A DNA stretch of 31,494 nt, taken from positions 1-31,494 of the forward strand of contig JBBRGG010000007.1 of assembly GCA_038240875.1 (NCBI GenBank), written 5' to 3'. Origin of the DNA: JBBRGG01 sp038240875. GTDB taxonomy: Bacteria; Planctomycetota; Phycisphaerae; Phycisphaerales; UBA1924. The notes beneath the pieces were generated by a model that was given only the letters and a program-made list of their open reading frames with translations, made no database searches and was not told the DNA's origin. Shown piece after piece: positions 1-9,392 of the stretch. The position numbers and the translations under genes were made by a program. The first letter of the stretch is position 1. Each line of letters opens with the position of its first letter.

Positions 1-21
1 GGTGGGGGGTGGGGGGTGGGG
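1..21. repeat. G-rich 7-bp tandem repeat
   Basis: Three copies of ggtgggg stand at the left edge, followed by a partial copy. The run of G tracts could form a G-quadruplex on the + strand. It may continue beyond the window. The rest of positions 22-116 shows no gene or clear signal. Confidence 0.7.
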
Positions 22-116
22 TTGGCACACTGGGATGTGGGTAAAGGCTGGTTTGTGGGTGCTATCATTATCCTTGAAATGGAATAGCATTTGGTGAGGC
101 TTCTGGTGCGAGGCAC

Positions 117-145
117 TTGGCCAAGACAAATAGCTAAAATATATT
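117..145 (+). promoter_or_regulatory. Possible sigma-70-type promoter for the acyl carrier gene
   Basis: TTGGCC (117-122) and TATATT (140-145) are separated by 17 bases in a locally AT-rich stretch. The match to the consensus is 4/6 and 5/6. Transcription would begin near 152, which fits the ATG at 235 and argues against the upstream TTG at 91. This is motif reading only. Confidence 0.35.
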
Positions 146-234
146 TGCACAAAAAAATTTGGTTCGTCTTTTTGATGGCGCTGGTTTCGGCGTCACCATT
201 CACACGGCACACCTTTGGTATTGACACAACCGCC

Positions 235-630
235 ATGACAACACTGACCCGCGAAGCGATCTTCGACACGATCAAAGCAATCCTTGTTGATTCACTCGCC
301 GCCGACGATGAGGACGTGACCCTTGAGGCACGCCTTACGACAGATTTAGGAGCCGAGTCGATCGACTTTTTGGACATCGCCTTCAAGCTGGAAAGAGCCT
401 TTGGGTTCACGAACATCCAGAAGGAATTGCTCCCCGAAGGCTCGCCTAGCGATCCTCGCTTTGTGAAGGAAGGCAAGCTCACGCCCGAAGGCGTCGTGGC
501 TCTTAAAACTCGCTTGCCTCATGTAAATTTCACCGCCTTCGAGAAGGATCCGCAGATCACCAAGATCGCCGAATGCTTCACGGTTGGTTCGCTGGTGGCG
601 TTTGTCGAACGCAAGCTCGCGTCGAAGTAA
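235..630 (+). CDS. Acyl carrier protein, elongated form
   Basis: A 131-residue acyl carrier protein that would carry acyl chains on 4'-phosphopantetheine in the cytoplasm. The attachment site is Ser42 in DLGAESIDFLD, the usual DSL-type motif at the start of helix II. The last part (FTVGSLVAFVERKL) matches helix IV of the fold. Between them lie about 45 extra residues (roughly 57-103) not found in the ~78-residue housekeeping AcpP, so this is a specialised ACP. The frame is open from a TTG at 91, but that would add a hydrophobic leader unsuited to a cytosolic carrier; a candidate promoter at 117-145 also favours the ATG at 235. No good ribosome binding site is seen. The dehydratase gene follows on the same strand 77 bases later, suggesting a joint role in fatty-acid or lipid synthesis. 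The family call is firm, the pathway inferred. Confidence 0.85.
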   Translation: MTTLTREAIFDTIKAILVDSLAADDEDVTLEARLTTDLGAESIDFLDIAFKLERAFGFTNIQKELLPEGSPSDPRFVKEGKLTPEGVVALKTRLPHVNFTAFEKDPQITKIAECFTVGSLVAFVERKLASK

Positions 631-707
631 GTCGTGAAAAATCGAAACCCTCTTTCGAAGAGAGGGCGTACTCAAGGGCACGCAAGCGATGGATGAGCGG
701 AGTGTGT

Positions 708-1280
708 ATGCGGTGGATGTGGATCGATCGCATTGTGCATCTTGAGCCGACGAAACGAATCGTGGCGATCAAGAATATTTCGCTCGCCGAGGACTATCTG
801 CACGATCACTTCCCGCGAGTGGAAGGTGTGATTGGCGAGCAATCAAAGACAGCATTTCCGCTACGAACGTTTAGAGAGCCGACGCCGCCGATGCCGATGA
901 TGCCAGCGTCATTGATCATCGAAGGGATGGCGCAGACCGCAGGCATACTTGTAGGCCATGCGTCGGCGTTTAAAGAAAAAGTCATCCTGGCGAAGGTGGT
1001 CATTGCGGAATTGGATCGCGACGCCACGCCCGGGCACACGCTGCGGTACACGGCGGAATTAGAACGGCGCGACGACGCCGGGGCTTCGACGCTGGGCGTG
1101 GTGGACTTGATCGACCCTGCTACGCCGGGTATCGAGGCGATGCGGATCGGGCGAATTGATTTGCTCTTTAGCCACCTCGACAACAACCTCGCGGGCGTTG
1201 AGTTTCCGAAAGAGAACTTCGTCTTTGGGGAGTCGTTCAAGATGCTGCTGCGGATGTCGGGTGTTGAGTTTGGTGGTTGA
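708..1280 (+). CDS. FabZ-like 3-hydroxyacyl-ACP dehydratase (hotdog fold)
   Basis: A 190-residue hotdog-fold protein, likely removing water from 3-hydroxyacyl-ACP. It begins MRWMWIDRIV, as I recall for planctomycete FabZ-like proteins, and carries the two active-site elements: His34 in HDHFP and Glu72 in LIIEGMAQ. The frame is open from 573, but that overlaps the acyl carrier gene. The ATG at 708 has GGAG at 699-702, five bases upstream, and is preferred to the ATG at 693. In canonical FabZ the catalytic His and Glu are 14 residues apart; here they are 38 apart because of a ~24-residue insertion (about 37-60) in the loop between them. The gene converges on aroDE, 57 bases away. No ketosynthase gene is adjacent, so the exact substrate is open. 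Confidence 0.8.
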   Translation: MRWMWIDRIVHLEPTKRIVAIKNISLAEDYLHDHFPRVEGVIGEQSKTAFPLRTFREPTPPMPMMPASLIIEGMAQTAGILVGHASAFKEKVILAKVVIAELDRDATPGHTLRYTAELERRDDAGASTLGVVDLIDPATPGIEAMRIGRIDLLFSHLDNNLAGVEFPKENFVFGESFKMLLRMSGVEFGG

Positions 1281-1337
1281 TGTTTTGAGTGGGCGATGGG
1301 TTCAACGCCTTACTACTCTGGCCCACGCTTTGGCCCA

Positions 1338-3113
1338 CTACTTCGATCCAACTTCGCGTGCTGCTAAGGCTTCATCAACGATTCGCGTGAAGATGCCGAC
1401 GGGCGCGGCAGTGCCGGTCCACGCTTCAAACTGAAGCGCAGCTTGCGCGATGAACATGCCAACGCCATCGACGCAGGTCCAGCCTCGCTCGCCCGCGGCT
1501 TTGAGTAAAGGCGTTTGCCTGGGCGTGTACACCGTGTCCATCACAACAACAGGGCCAACGCAGGCGGTAAGTTCGTTAACTTCGACTGGTGCTTGGTGTG
1601 CTTCGGGCAAATTGCGTTCTTTGGAGGCACGCATACCTACTGGCGTGCAGTTGACGAGTACGTTGGCGCAGGCTTTGGGCAAGAGGTCCCACGCCGCCGG
1701 GACGATTCGGCCTGTGCAATTGGCGGATTCACTCGGACCTTTGTCTAGCGTCGCTTGGAGTTGGGCGTTGAGTTCGTTCGCGAGCAATTCAGCTTTGGCT
1801 TTGTTTCGTGCGTACACAACGACGGTGGCGCCAGCATTAGCAAGAGCCCACGCCGCGGCTCGAGCTACGCCACCCGCGCCCAAAATCGCTACGCGTATGT
1901 TGGCGAGCGAAGCGACTATTTGATTTTGCGCTCGCGATTGTTCGTGCTCAATGAGCCTCGCGTCAACCATCGCCGCGGTCAGCACGCGCACCAGTGCCGG
2001 GGCATCGGTATTGAGCACGCGCGCGGATGCGGCGTCGCCTTGCCATATGAGCGTGTTCGCTGCTCCGGTCGCGCAAGACGCTTCATCCATCTGCCAACCT
2101 TGTTCGCGGGCAAGCTGCGCGAGTGATTCTTTATGAGGCACGGTCACGCTGCAGCCGGCGAAAGTCAGCCTTGGATGGTGGCAGAGGTCAAGCAACGTAC
2201 CCTTAAGGCTTGCGTAATTGCCACCTGTGTCACTACGCGAATCGTTGGCGGCGATGGGCATAGGCACGTACACGCCATCGAATTGAGCCGAATCAAATCC
2301 TGCATTATGAACCAGTGGGGATAAGGAATGGCTCACCGGCCAGCCGACGATGCCAAAGACTTTGGTGGCTGCGGTGATTGATCGTGCGCGATATGTGTTG
2401 AGAAGATCGCGTAACGCAAGCTGCCCGGGCGCGGTTTCTGTGCCTGCGCCAAGCGAAGCGAACGTCAGGAACGCGCCAAACTTGGGCGCCAAGATCCGCG
2501 TCATCACGCCAAAATCGCCCATGCCTAGCGCGATGGTCGGCTTGGTCGCGTCCGTTGCGAGATCAAGCAGTTCCAACGCATCACGCAGCGACCGGGCGGC
2601 GTACGCCACTTTGATCACACTCGCGCCCGGAGCCGCCGCCATGCGAGCTATACGGCGAAGCAGATCGGTAGGACGGCTTTGAAAGTCGTGCGTCGAAAGA
2701 ATCAAGCCCGCACGACTATCACGCAATTGCCCCGGGTGGCGAACAACAAGATGGATCTTTTGGCGGATGTTAGCCGAGGCTTCGTATGCAACAGCTTCGA
2801 TGTCTATGTACGCGGGCGGCGTCGACGACATGCCCAAACGTTCAAGCAGAGAAATGCGGGCATCTTCGTCGCCGTCGTATTGGCCGCCTTCGCGCGAAGA
2901 TCGACATGTCAGGATGCAAGGTAGCGGCGAATCGCGAAGAAGCATCTCGATGGTCGCGATGGCGTGCAAGGCTTGGGCACCTTCGAGGTCGCCTTGAAAG
3001 ATCTCGTCGATGCGAAGCTCGATCATGTCCGCGCCAGAGTCTTTAGCAGCGTGCGCCCGCGCCATTGCGTCGGCGAAGTCTCGAACCATGATGGGGACGC
3101 AGATGTGGATCAT
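1338..3113 (-). CDS. aroDE: Bifunctional 3-dehydroquinate dehydratase (type I) / shikimate dehydrogenase
   Basis: A 591-residue fusion catalysing two successive shikimate-pathway steps: 3-dehydroquinate to 3-dehydroshikimate, then NADPH-dependent reduction to shikimate. The N-terminal half is a type I (Schiff-base) dehydroquinase: ELRIDE at 32-37, His142 in STHDF and Lys168 in VIKVAYA, close to E. coli His143/Lys170. The second half, from about 250, is AroE: GWPVSHSLSP substrate loop, VTVPHKE with the catalytic Lys, GAANT, NTDAP with the catalytic Asp, the AILGAGGVARA nucleotide-binding loop and the final DGVGMFIAQA segment. The ATG at 3113 has AAGG five bases upstream and begins where homology begins; the longer frame to 3206 adds an unrelated leader. 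The gene stands alone on the minus strand and converges with the dehydratase gene. Such fusions are known in planctomycetes, chlamydiae and plants. Confidence 0.95.
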   Translation of the reverse strand: MIHICVPIMVRDFADAMARAHAAKDSGADMIELRIDEIFQGDLEGAQALHAIATIEMLLRDSPLPCILTCRSSREGGQYDGDEDARISLLERLGMSSTPPAYIDIEAVAYEASANIRQKIHLVVRHPGQLRDSRAGLILSTHDFQSRPTDLLRRIARMAAAPGASVIKVAYAARSLRDALELLDLATDATKPTIALGMGDFGVMTRILAPKFGAFLTFASLGAGTETAPGQLALRDLLNTYRARSITAATKVFGIVGWPVSHSLSPLVHNAGFDSAQFDGVYVPMPIAANDSRSDTGGNYASLKGTLLDLCHHPRLTFAGCSVTVPHKESLAQLAREQGWQMDEASCATGAANTLIWQGDAASARVLNTDAPALVRVLTAAMVDARLIEHEQSRAQNQIVASLANIRVAILGAGGVARAAAWALANAGATVVVYARNKAKAELLANELNAQLQATLDKGPSESANCTGRIVPAAWDLLPKACANVLVNCTPVGMRASKERNLPEAHQAPVEVNELTACVGPVVVMDTVYTPRQTPLLKAAGERGWTCVDGVGMFIAQAALQFEAWTGTAAPVGIFTRIVDEALAAREVGSK

Positions 3114-3664
3114 GAATGCCTTGATCGCCGCTGTACACAGAAAGCCTAGCTCCAAGATATCTACACGAAACCGTATTGAAAGCCGCCCACAGAGTTTATC
3201 AACCACAGAAACTGGTCTAACAGGGATCCTGGCCTGTGGTCAACCTAAAAAGAAACCAAACGCACAAGCAGGTCCAGATTCTGTATGGTGCGCAGCCTTG
3301 GAAGCAAGGAGCATATTATGCGCTTGGCTGTTGAAAAATAGGCTCCGGTTCACACGCCAAGCTTAATAGCACACAAGAGTGCCGAAGACCACACAATCTA
3401 TTGATGACATAGGTAAACCAGATTGCGGACGTGCATGTCCGTGGTAATTTTGGATAATTTGCCCTTAAACCTATTGCGGCCAACGCACAGGTCGTTTATT
3501 CTGTGTTTAATCGTTTAGAATCTTGCGTTCAGCCATCCGTATTCTTCGGATATTCGTGATCGTGCACTCTGTCGCACGTTTCAAGGCACACGTAAGACCC
3601 AAACGCGGCCATCGCGCGATGGTCGGCATCGAGAGTCTCGAGGGGCTATAGAGGACACAGTTCC
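3114..3664. other. Divergent intergenic region (551 bp)
   Basis: No convincing gene lies between the diverging aroDE and the pseudopilin-like gene; short frames here are in poor coding context. The stretch is more AT-rich than its surroundings from about 3360 to 3530. It holds a short dyad, cggac/gtccg, at 3426-3441 that could be an operator. TAGAAT at 3516-3521 could be a -10 box, but no good -35 box precedes it. Both flanking promoters must lie here. Confidence 0.5.
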
Positions 3665-4735
<1,071 letters not shown>

Positions 4736-4784
4736 ATAGCCTTTGTAGCGAGCAACAAGATTTTCGTAGAACCGCTACTTAACG

Positions 4785-4812
4785 CCCCCGCCAACTTCTG
4801 GCGGGGGTTTTT
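4785..4812 (+). terminator. Intrinsic terminator after the pseudopilin-like gene
   Basis: A perfect 8-bp GC stem (cccccgcc / ggcggggg) with a 7-base loop is followed by five T. It lies 50 bases after the stop codon. On the other strand the stem is not followed by a T run, so it works in the + direction. Confidence 0.9.
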
Positions 4813-4866
4813 CGTTGTGCGATGCATATTCACTCGCTTCCATGAAAGCACCACAATTCCACCGCG

Positions 4867-4935
4867 GATTGCCCAAGGTTGATTGCCCAAGGTTGATTGC
4901 CCAAGGTAGACTGCCCGCGTAGATTGCCAAAGGTT
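4867..4935. repeat. 14-bp tandem repeat, about 5 copies
   Basis: The unit gattgcccaaggtt is present at 4867, 4881 and 4895, with diverged copies at 4909 (13 bp) and 4922, and a remnant at 4936. It is noncoding and lies between the terminator and tyrS, where it would form part of the tyrS upstream region. Confidence 0.95.
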
Positions 4936-5000
4936 GATTGGGTGGACGGATCAACTTGCCGCTCACGCTTTGAACCAAGATCTGCCATAAAGTCTGTCTA

Positions 5001-6404
5001 ATGCCCAACGACTTTCAACCAAATACAAACTTGAATACAAACCTCGCCTCAAACCCTACCGCGGCGTTCATCGACGACCTCGCGTGGCGCGGCCTGATCC
5101 ATCAATGCACCGACGAGCAGGGCTTGCGTGCACACGTATCGAGTGGCGTGCGTCGTGGGTATGCAGGCTTTGACCCAACTAGCGATTCGCTGACCATCGG
5201 CAACCTCGTGCCTTTGCTCATGTTGGCGAGGTTTCAGCGCGCTGGGCACATTCCAGTAGCGCTCATGGGTGGCGCGACCGGGCTCATCGGCGACCCGAGC
5301 GGCAAGAGTGCCGAACGCACGCTGCAAAGTCCAGAGCGCGTGGCGATAAATGTCGAAGGCCAACGCCGCGTCTTCGAACGCATACTTGACTTCTCCATCA
5401 AAGGCTCGCACGCGCCGCAACTAGTCAACAATATCGATTGGCTCGGCAAGCTTTCCTTCCTCGATGTATTGCGCGATGTGGGCAAACATTTTTCTGTCAA
5501 TCAGATGATGCAGAAAGATTCGGTACGCGATCGGCTTACCCAGCGCGACCAAGGCATCTCCTACACCGAGTTTTCCTACATGATCCTGCAGGCGTACGAC
5601 TTTGCCCATCTCTACCGCACGCTTGGTGTCACGCTGCAACTAGGCGGCTCAGACCAATGGGGCAACATCACCGCGGGCCTTGATCTATCCCGCAAGCTGG
5701 CGAATGTTGAAGAAGCAAGCGAAGTGGTCGAGTCGTCAAAGGAACATGGCAGTGGTGCGGCAGCGCACGCAGGACCGTTTGGTTTAACTACGCCACTGAT
5801 CACAAAGTCCGACGGCACAAAGTTCGGCAAGTCCGAATCTGGCGCGGTCTGGTGTACCGCCGACCGAACCAGCTCGTACGCGCTGCACCAATTCTGGCTC
5901 AATACCGCCGACGCCGACGTGCCGAAGTATCTTCGCACATTCACGTTTCTTGATCGCGTCGCAATTGAAGCGCTCGAAGCCCAGCACGCGACCAACCCGG
6001 GCGAACGAGCAGCCCATCGCGCGCTGGCGTACGAAGTGACGGCTCTGTTACATGGCGAAACCGAATCACACCTCGCAGAGAAAGCCGCAAAGGCTCTTTT
6101 CTCAGGCGATATCGCCGGCTTGCCCGAGGCAACGCTCAACGAAGCCTTTGCCAACGCGCCATCAACCACGCACGCCAAGGCACTGCTTCAAAGCGACGGG
6201 TTGCCTGTGATCGATGTGCTCATTGCGGCACGAGTCTGCGCGTCTAAAGGTCAGGCCAAAGAGTTTTTGTCTACCGGCGCAATCACGATCAACGGACGCA
6301 AGGTCGCGCTAGGTGACTCACTCAAATCCGTCGACTTGTTGCATGGCTCGCTCGCAGCGATCCGACGCGGCAAGAAAAACTGGCACTTGACACGCTGGGC
6401 ATAA
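5001..6404 (+). CDS. tyrS: Tyrosyl-tRNA synthetase
   Basis: A 467-residue class I enzyme that charges tRNA-Tyr with tyrosine. It shows the GYAGFDPTSDSL strand and the ALMGGATGLIGDPSGKS segment. QAYDFAHLY and QLGGSDQWGNI mark the tyrosine pocket, and the KMSKS-equivalent loop is KFGKS (274-278). A C-terminal S4 RNA-binding domain runs from about 400 (VCASKGQAKEFLSTGAITI). The HIGH signature reads TIGN (65-68), so both histidines are replaced; Asn at the second position is tolerated in other TyrRS, but Thr at the first is unusual. A ~25-residue, Ala/Glu/Ser-rich insertion (about 234-259) sits between the LSRKL helix and the LTTPLITK strand. The ATG at 5001 gives a 20-residue low-complexity tail before homology and has no clear Shine-Dalgarno site. 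It is likely the sole tyrS, since nothing here suggests a pseudogene. Confidence 0.95.
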   Translation: MPNDFQPNTNLNTNLASNPTAAFIDDLAWRGLIHQCTDEQGLRAHVSSGVRRGYAGFDPTSDSLTIGNLVPLLMLARFQRAGHIPVALMGGATGLIGDPSGKSAERTLQSPERVAINVEGQRRVFERILDFSIKGSHAPQLVNNIDWLGKLSFLDVLRDVGKHFSVNQMMQKDSVRDRLTQRDQGISYTEFSYMILQAYDFAHLYRTLGVTLQLGGSDQWGNITAGLDLSRKLANVEEASEVVESSKEHGSGAAAHAGPFGLTTPLITKSDGTKFGKSESGAVWCTADRTSSYALHQFWLNTADADVPKYLRTFTFLDRVAIEALEAQHATNPGERAAHRALAYEVTALLHGETESHLAEKAAKALFSGDIAGLPEATLNEAFANAPSTTHAKALLQSDGLPVIDVLIAARVCASKGQAKEFLSTGAITINGRKVALGDSLKSVDLLHGSLAAIRRGKKNWHLTRWA

Positions 6405-6448
6405 CTTGCGCGAGTTGCACTCGTATCGCCACTGCGTGTAGTTGCTTC

Positions 6449-6526
6449 GGGTTTGGCTTTAGGGTTTGGCTTTAGGGTTTGGCTTTGGGGTTTGGCTTTG
6501 GGGTTTGGCTTTGGGGTCGGGCTTTA
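6449..6526. repeat. 13-bp tandem repeat, 6 copies, ending on a stop codon
   Basis: Six units of gggtttggctttR occupy 6449-6526 without gaps; the last has two changes. The last three bases, tta at 6524-6526, are the TAA stop of the minus-strand S9 peptidase. The repeat fills most of the convergent gap between tyrS and that gene. Confidence 0.95.
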
Positions 6527-8887
6527 CGGTTTAGTCTCTGGAGCCGAATCCGGTCCGATGGTTCGCTTTAAGAACGCGGACATTCGCCGAGCAAAGAGCA
6601 AACGATTTTCAAGCTTGGCGATGCCGTGGCCTTCGTCGGGAAAGACCAGCAATTCCGGTTCGATTGCTTTCTCGCCCGCTGCGGCACGCCTTTGCAATGC
6701 AACGGTAAGTTGCAAAGCTTCGCCCACAGGCACGCGCGGGTCGTTCAACCCGTGCTGGATGAGCATCGGCACCTTGATCTGATCGACGCGCTCCAGCGGC
6801 GAAACAGATTGCAAGAACGCCGGATCAGAGAGCGGGCCATACTCGGCTTCGCGAAGCTTGCGGCGATACCCCGAGGTCTGCTCGAGGAACGTGCGAAGAT
6901 TCACGATGCCAACCTGGTTGATCCCCGCGCCAAAGTATCGCGCGCGGCCTTCGCGCGTTGCAGCTTCTGAATCTTCGACGAGACACGCGACCGACATGAA
7001 TCCGCCATAGGAGCCGCCCCAGGTCGAGATTTTGCCTGGCGCGGCGAGCTTGGAATCGATGAGATACTTCGCCGCGGCGACGCCATCGCGCACGCTGTCC
7101 CAGCGCTTGGTGTAGTTGTCCATCATGTGGAACGCACGACCGTAGCCTGTGCTACCGCGAACGTTGGGCTGCATCACGCCGAAGCCCTGGCTGAGCAGAT
7201 ATTGCGTGGTTCGATCAAAGCCAGGCCTGAACTGGCTTTCGGGCCCGCCATGGTAATTAACGACGAAAGGTACGGGCGTGCCATGCTGCGCGCCAGGCGG
7301 AAGATAGACAAACGCGGGAACCTTTAAACCATCGAAAGATTCATAGCGAATCAGTTGTGGCAGCGGGAAGGCAGCGAGATGGATGCCTTGGTCGTCGGCG
7401 CGAGTGATCTGCTGAGGAGCGGCAATGGCTGCGGCCGAGTCTAAAGCCGGAGTTGCAGCCGCAATCTTGGGAATGTTCCAGACGTAGCTCAGGCTAGGCG
7501 TGCGAGTGTTGGTGAGGGTGAAGAAGAAGCGGTCGTCGCGAACGCCACCGAATACGATGCCCTTCTCGATCTCTGGGAGCTTGACCGGCTCAAAGGAAGG
7601 CAGGCGATACAGACGAGTTACACCATAACCATCTTCGTTGGTGGAAACGCTGAGGAACGTTCGTTCGCGGTTCATGCTCGCGCTATCGAGCTCGTACTCA
7701 TCGAGCGCGGGAAGAGGCTTGGTGACCTTGCCAGTGGTTAGATCTCGCATGAAAAGATGGTTGTTGCCGTCTTCAACGTCAGATTCGTACAAGAACGCGG
7801 CGTCCCCGAGCATATAGCCAATTGCGCTCACGGCGACAGTTTGCACAATCTCGTCGGCGGCTGCCGGGGCAGAAGCTGCATCCGACTTTGTGTCCAAAGC
7901 AGTTGACTTCGGCGTGAGATCAGTCAGTTTGCCCGACGCAACATCAAGCTCGTGCATCGATGTGTCCGAGATCGAACGATACTGGCCAACAAGCATACGT
8001 GCTCCGTCAGCGGAAATATCCGACGCGCCCCAAGATCCCTTCATCGCGAGGATCTTGGTTGATGTGCCCGTGTTTGGACCGGTGAAGTTCCAGCGATAGA
8101 TAAAGAAATCTTCGGCGCTCTCATCGTTGGCGGTATAGATGAAGCCGTCGTCGCTGCGCAGCCAGAGATTGATCGAGTAGACCGCCTTAGGATTGGTGAG
8201 TAAAGGCGTGATCAGCGAAGAGACATCGCCTGTGTTGACAAGTTCGGGCGTGATTGCACCAGGAATGATCTGTGAAATCTGATCATTCTCATTACCACCC
8301 ACGGCGGCTTCGAGCAAGATCCGCTTGCCATCGGGTGAAACCGAATAGCTGCTCAAACCATCTTTGAAATTCGTAAGCGCGGTCATGGTCGCGCCAGGAC
8401 CAGCAACCGGAAAGGCAGCGGGCGCGATGCCAGCGGCTTGATTTGCCTGCGGCTCAACTCGAAAGAGCTGGAAAACGCCTTTGGGCCAATCGCGAACATA
8501 CATCGTGCCATCGGCGATTATGGTCGCGGCACCGGGCGTGCGGATACGCATGAAACGCTCAATGTCAATAGGCGTGGTCACAGCGGGCGTGGTCACAGCG
8601 GGCGCGGTCGCCGCAGGTGAATTTACCACAGGGGCTGCATCACTCGCGTTCTGAAGCGAGTCGGCGTGTGCCAGGTTAATACTTAAGCCCTGGCCCATCG
8701 GCGCGAGCACGTACAGCATGCTTGTGATGAACGCCGCTTGAACCAACAAGCGTGGAAATTGTGTTGCGATCGCGCGAGCAGAAAGGCGGAGTTGTTGATC
8801 ATGCAGAGCAAATTGAACAGGCTCAATGGGCTGAACAGGCTGAATTAGCTGTACAGGCTGAACGAGCTGAAAGATCTGGATGGTCAT
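6524..8887 (-). CDS. Exported S9 family (prolyl oligopeptidase-like) serine peptidase
   Basis: A 787-residue alpha/beta-hydrolase with an N-terminal beta-propeller, expected to cut short peptides, often after proline or as an aminopeptidase. The catalytic domain holds Ser626 in GGSYGGF, Asp716 in HGLNDPRV and His754 in DEGHGI, in the order and spacing of the family; VNYHGGPESQ forms the oxyanion-side loop. A hydrophobic segment (about 45-72) ending in LAHA looks like a signal sequence. It is preceded by an unusual ~35-residue tail of a three-residue repeat (LVQ, PVQ, LIQ). The start at 8887 is supported by AAGGAAG about six bases upstream, so the repeat tail is probably translated; an alternative start near the hydrophobic segment would give a more ordinary signal peptide. 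A second repeat encodes PAVTT units (about residues 90-105). It stands alone on its strand. Confidence 0.93.
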   Translation of the reverse strand: MTIQIFQLVQPVQLIQPVQPIEPVQFALHDQQLRLSARAIATQFPRLLVQAAFITSMLYVLAPMGQGLSINLAHADSLQNASDAAPVVNSPAATAPAVTTPAVTTPIDIERFMRIRTPGAATIIADGTMYVRDWPKGVFQLFRVEPQANQAAGIAPAAFPVAGPGATMTALTNFKDGLSSYSVSPDGKRILLEAAVGGNENDQISQIIPGAITPELVNTGDVSSLITPLLTNPKAVYSINLWLRSDDGFIYTANDESAEDFFIYRWNFTGPNTGTSTKILAMKGSWGASDISADGARMLVGQYRSISDTSMHELDVASGKLTDLTPKSTALDTKSDAASAPAAADEIVQTVAVSAIGYMLGDAAFLYESDVEDGNNHLFMRDLTTGKVTKPLPALDEYELDSASMNRERTFLSVSTNEDGYGVTRLYRLPSFEPVKLPEIEKGIVFGGVRDDRFFFTLTNTRTPSLSYVWNIPKIAAATPALDSAAAIAAPQQITRADDQGIHLAAFPLPQLIRYESFDGLKVPAFVYLPPGAQHGTPVPFVVNYHGGPESQFRPGFDRTTQYLLSQGFGVMQPNVRGSTGYGRAFHMMDNYTKRWDSVRDGVAAAKYLIDSKLAAPGKISTWGGSYGGFMSVACLVEDSEAATREGRARYFGAGINQVGIVNLRTFLEQTSGYRRKLREAEYGPLSDPAFLQSVSPLERVDQIKVPMLIQHGLNDPRVPVGEALQLTVALQRRAAAGEKAIEPELLVFPDEGHGIAKLENRLLFARRMSAFLKRTIGPDSAPETKP
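8571..8615. repeat. 15-bp in-frame tandem repeat in the S9 peptidase
   Basis: Units ggcgtggtcacagcg at 8571 and 8586 and a diverged third at 8601 encode PAVTT-type repeats just after the signal region of the peptidase. Confidence 0.9.
8813..8884. repeat. 9-bp in-frame tandem repeat touching the S9 start codon
   Basis: About eight degenerate units of ctgaacagg (frame on the minus strand) run up to the base next to the start codon (8885-8887). They encode the three-residue P/L-V/I-Q repeat at the N-terminus. Confidence 0.85.
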
Positions 8888-8933
8888 GGCGTCTTCCTTC
8901 GAGTGTGCAAACTTCTAGCGTTCGCGAGTGCAT

Positions 8934-8971
8934 GCGTGTGGGCGTGTGGGCGTGTGGGCGTGTGGGCGTGA
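8934..8971. repeat. 8-bp tandem repeat upstream of the S9 peptidase
   Basis: Four and a half perfect units of gcgtgtgg lie 47 bases upstream of the peptidase start, where its promoter or leader should be. A change in copy number would change the spacing of that region. Confidence 0.95.
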
Positions 8972-9051
8972 GTCAAAAGAGTGTCACACAAGCTAGTCAC
9001 AAATCAGAATCACAAATGGAAAACACACATCAGATATTACAGTTCGAGCAT

Positions 9052-9333
9052 TTAGAATATCAACCAACCAAAGTACGCGAGCAGAAACGCGACGACAATT
9101 GCGATCATCACCGGCGCGACCCAAGCCGGATGCTCGCTGCGAACCAGAAACGCGTGGCCACATTCATGGCAAATCTCGGCGTCGTCATAGACCTCTTTCT
9201 TGCACGCCGGACACACACGCGTAGCCCCGCCGAAGCGCTCAAGATCGTGGGCGTTTGGTTCTTCATTAAAGTCTGAGCCTTCGTTATCGCGGCTTGGTCG
9301 ATGCGTCGGCTTGCTAGAGCTGTTTCGTGCCAT
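9052..9333 (-). CDS. Small zinc-ribbon protein with C-terminal membrane anchor
   Basis: A 93-residue protein with a polar N-terminal half, a zinc ribbon CPAC-x11-CHEC (about residues 42-59) and one C-terminal transmembrane helix (about 70-92, WVAPVMIAIVVAFLLAYFGW). The four cysteines should bind one zinc ion. Proteins of this make are common in planctomycetes and often lack an assigned role; a structural or adaptor function at the membrane is a guess. The ATG at 9333 is the only good start. It is the last gene of the minus-strand group that includes pyrE, with about 60 bases between them. Confidence 0.8.
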   Translation of the reverse strand: MARNSSSKPTHRPSRDNEGSDFNEEPNAHDLERFGGATRVCPACKKEVYDDAEICHECGHAFLVRSEHPAWVAPVMIAIVVAFLLAYFGWLIF

Positions 9334-9392
9334 GTGTGGTTAATGGTATCGCGTTGCTGAAACGAAACGAGCAGGTTTACGCAGTCACGCTC

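Noticed and set aside
91..234. Longer acyl carrier protein from a TTG start
   Set aside because: It would add a hydrophobic leader to a cytosolic carrier and overlaps the likely promoter.
4867..4935. CRISPR-like array
   Set aside because: Units are contiguous 14-mers with no spacers, and no cas gene is present; the same holds for the other repeat tracts.
6449..6526. TTTAGGG-like repeat resembling a plant telomere
   Set aside because: The unit is 13 bp, present only six times, and lies between two bacterial genes; the likeness is chance.
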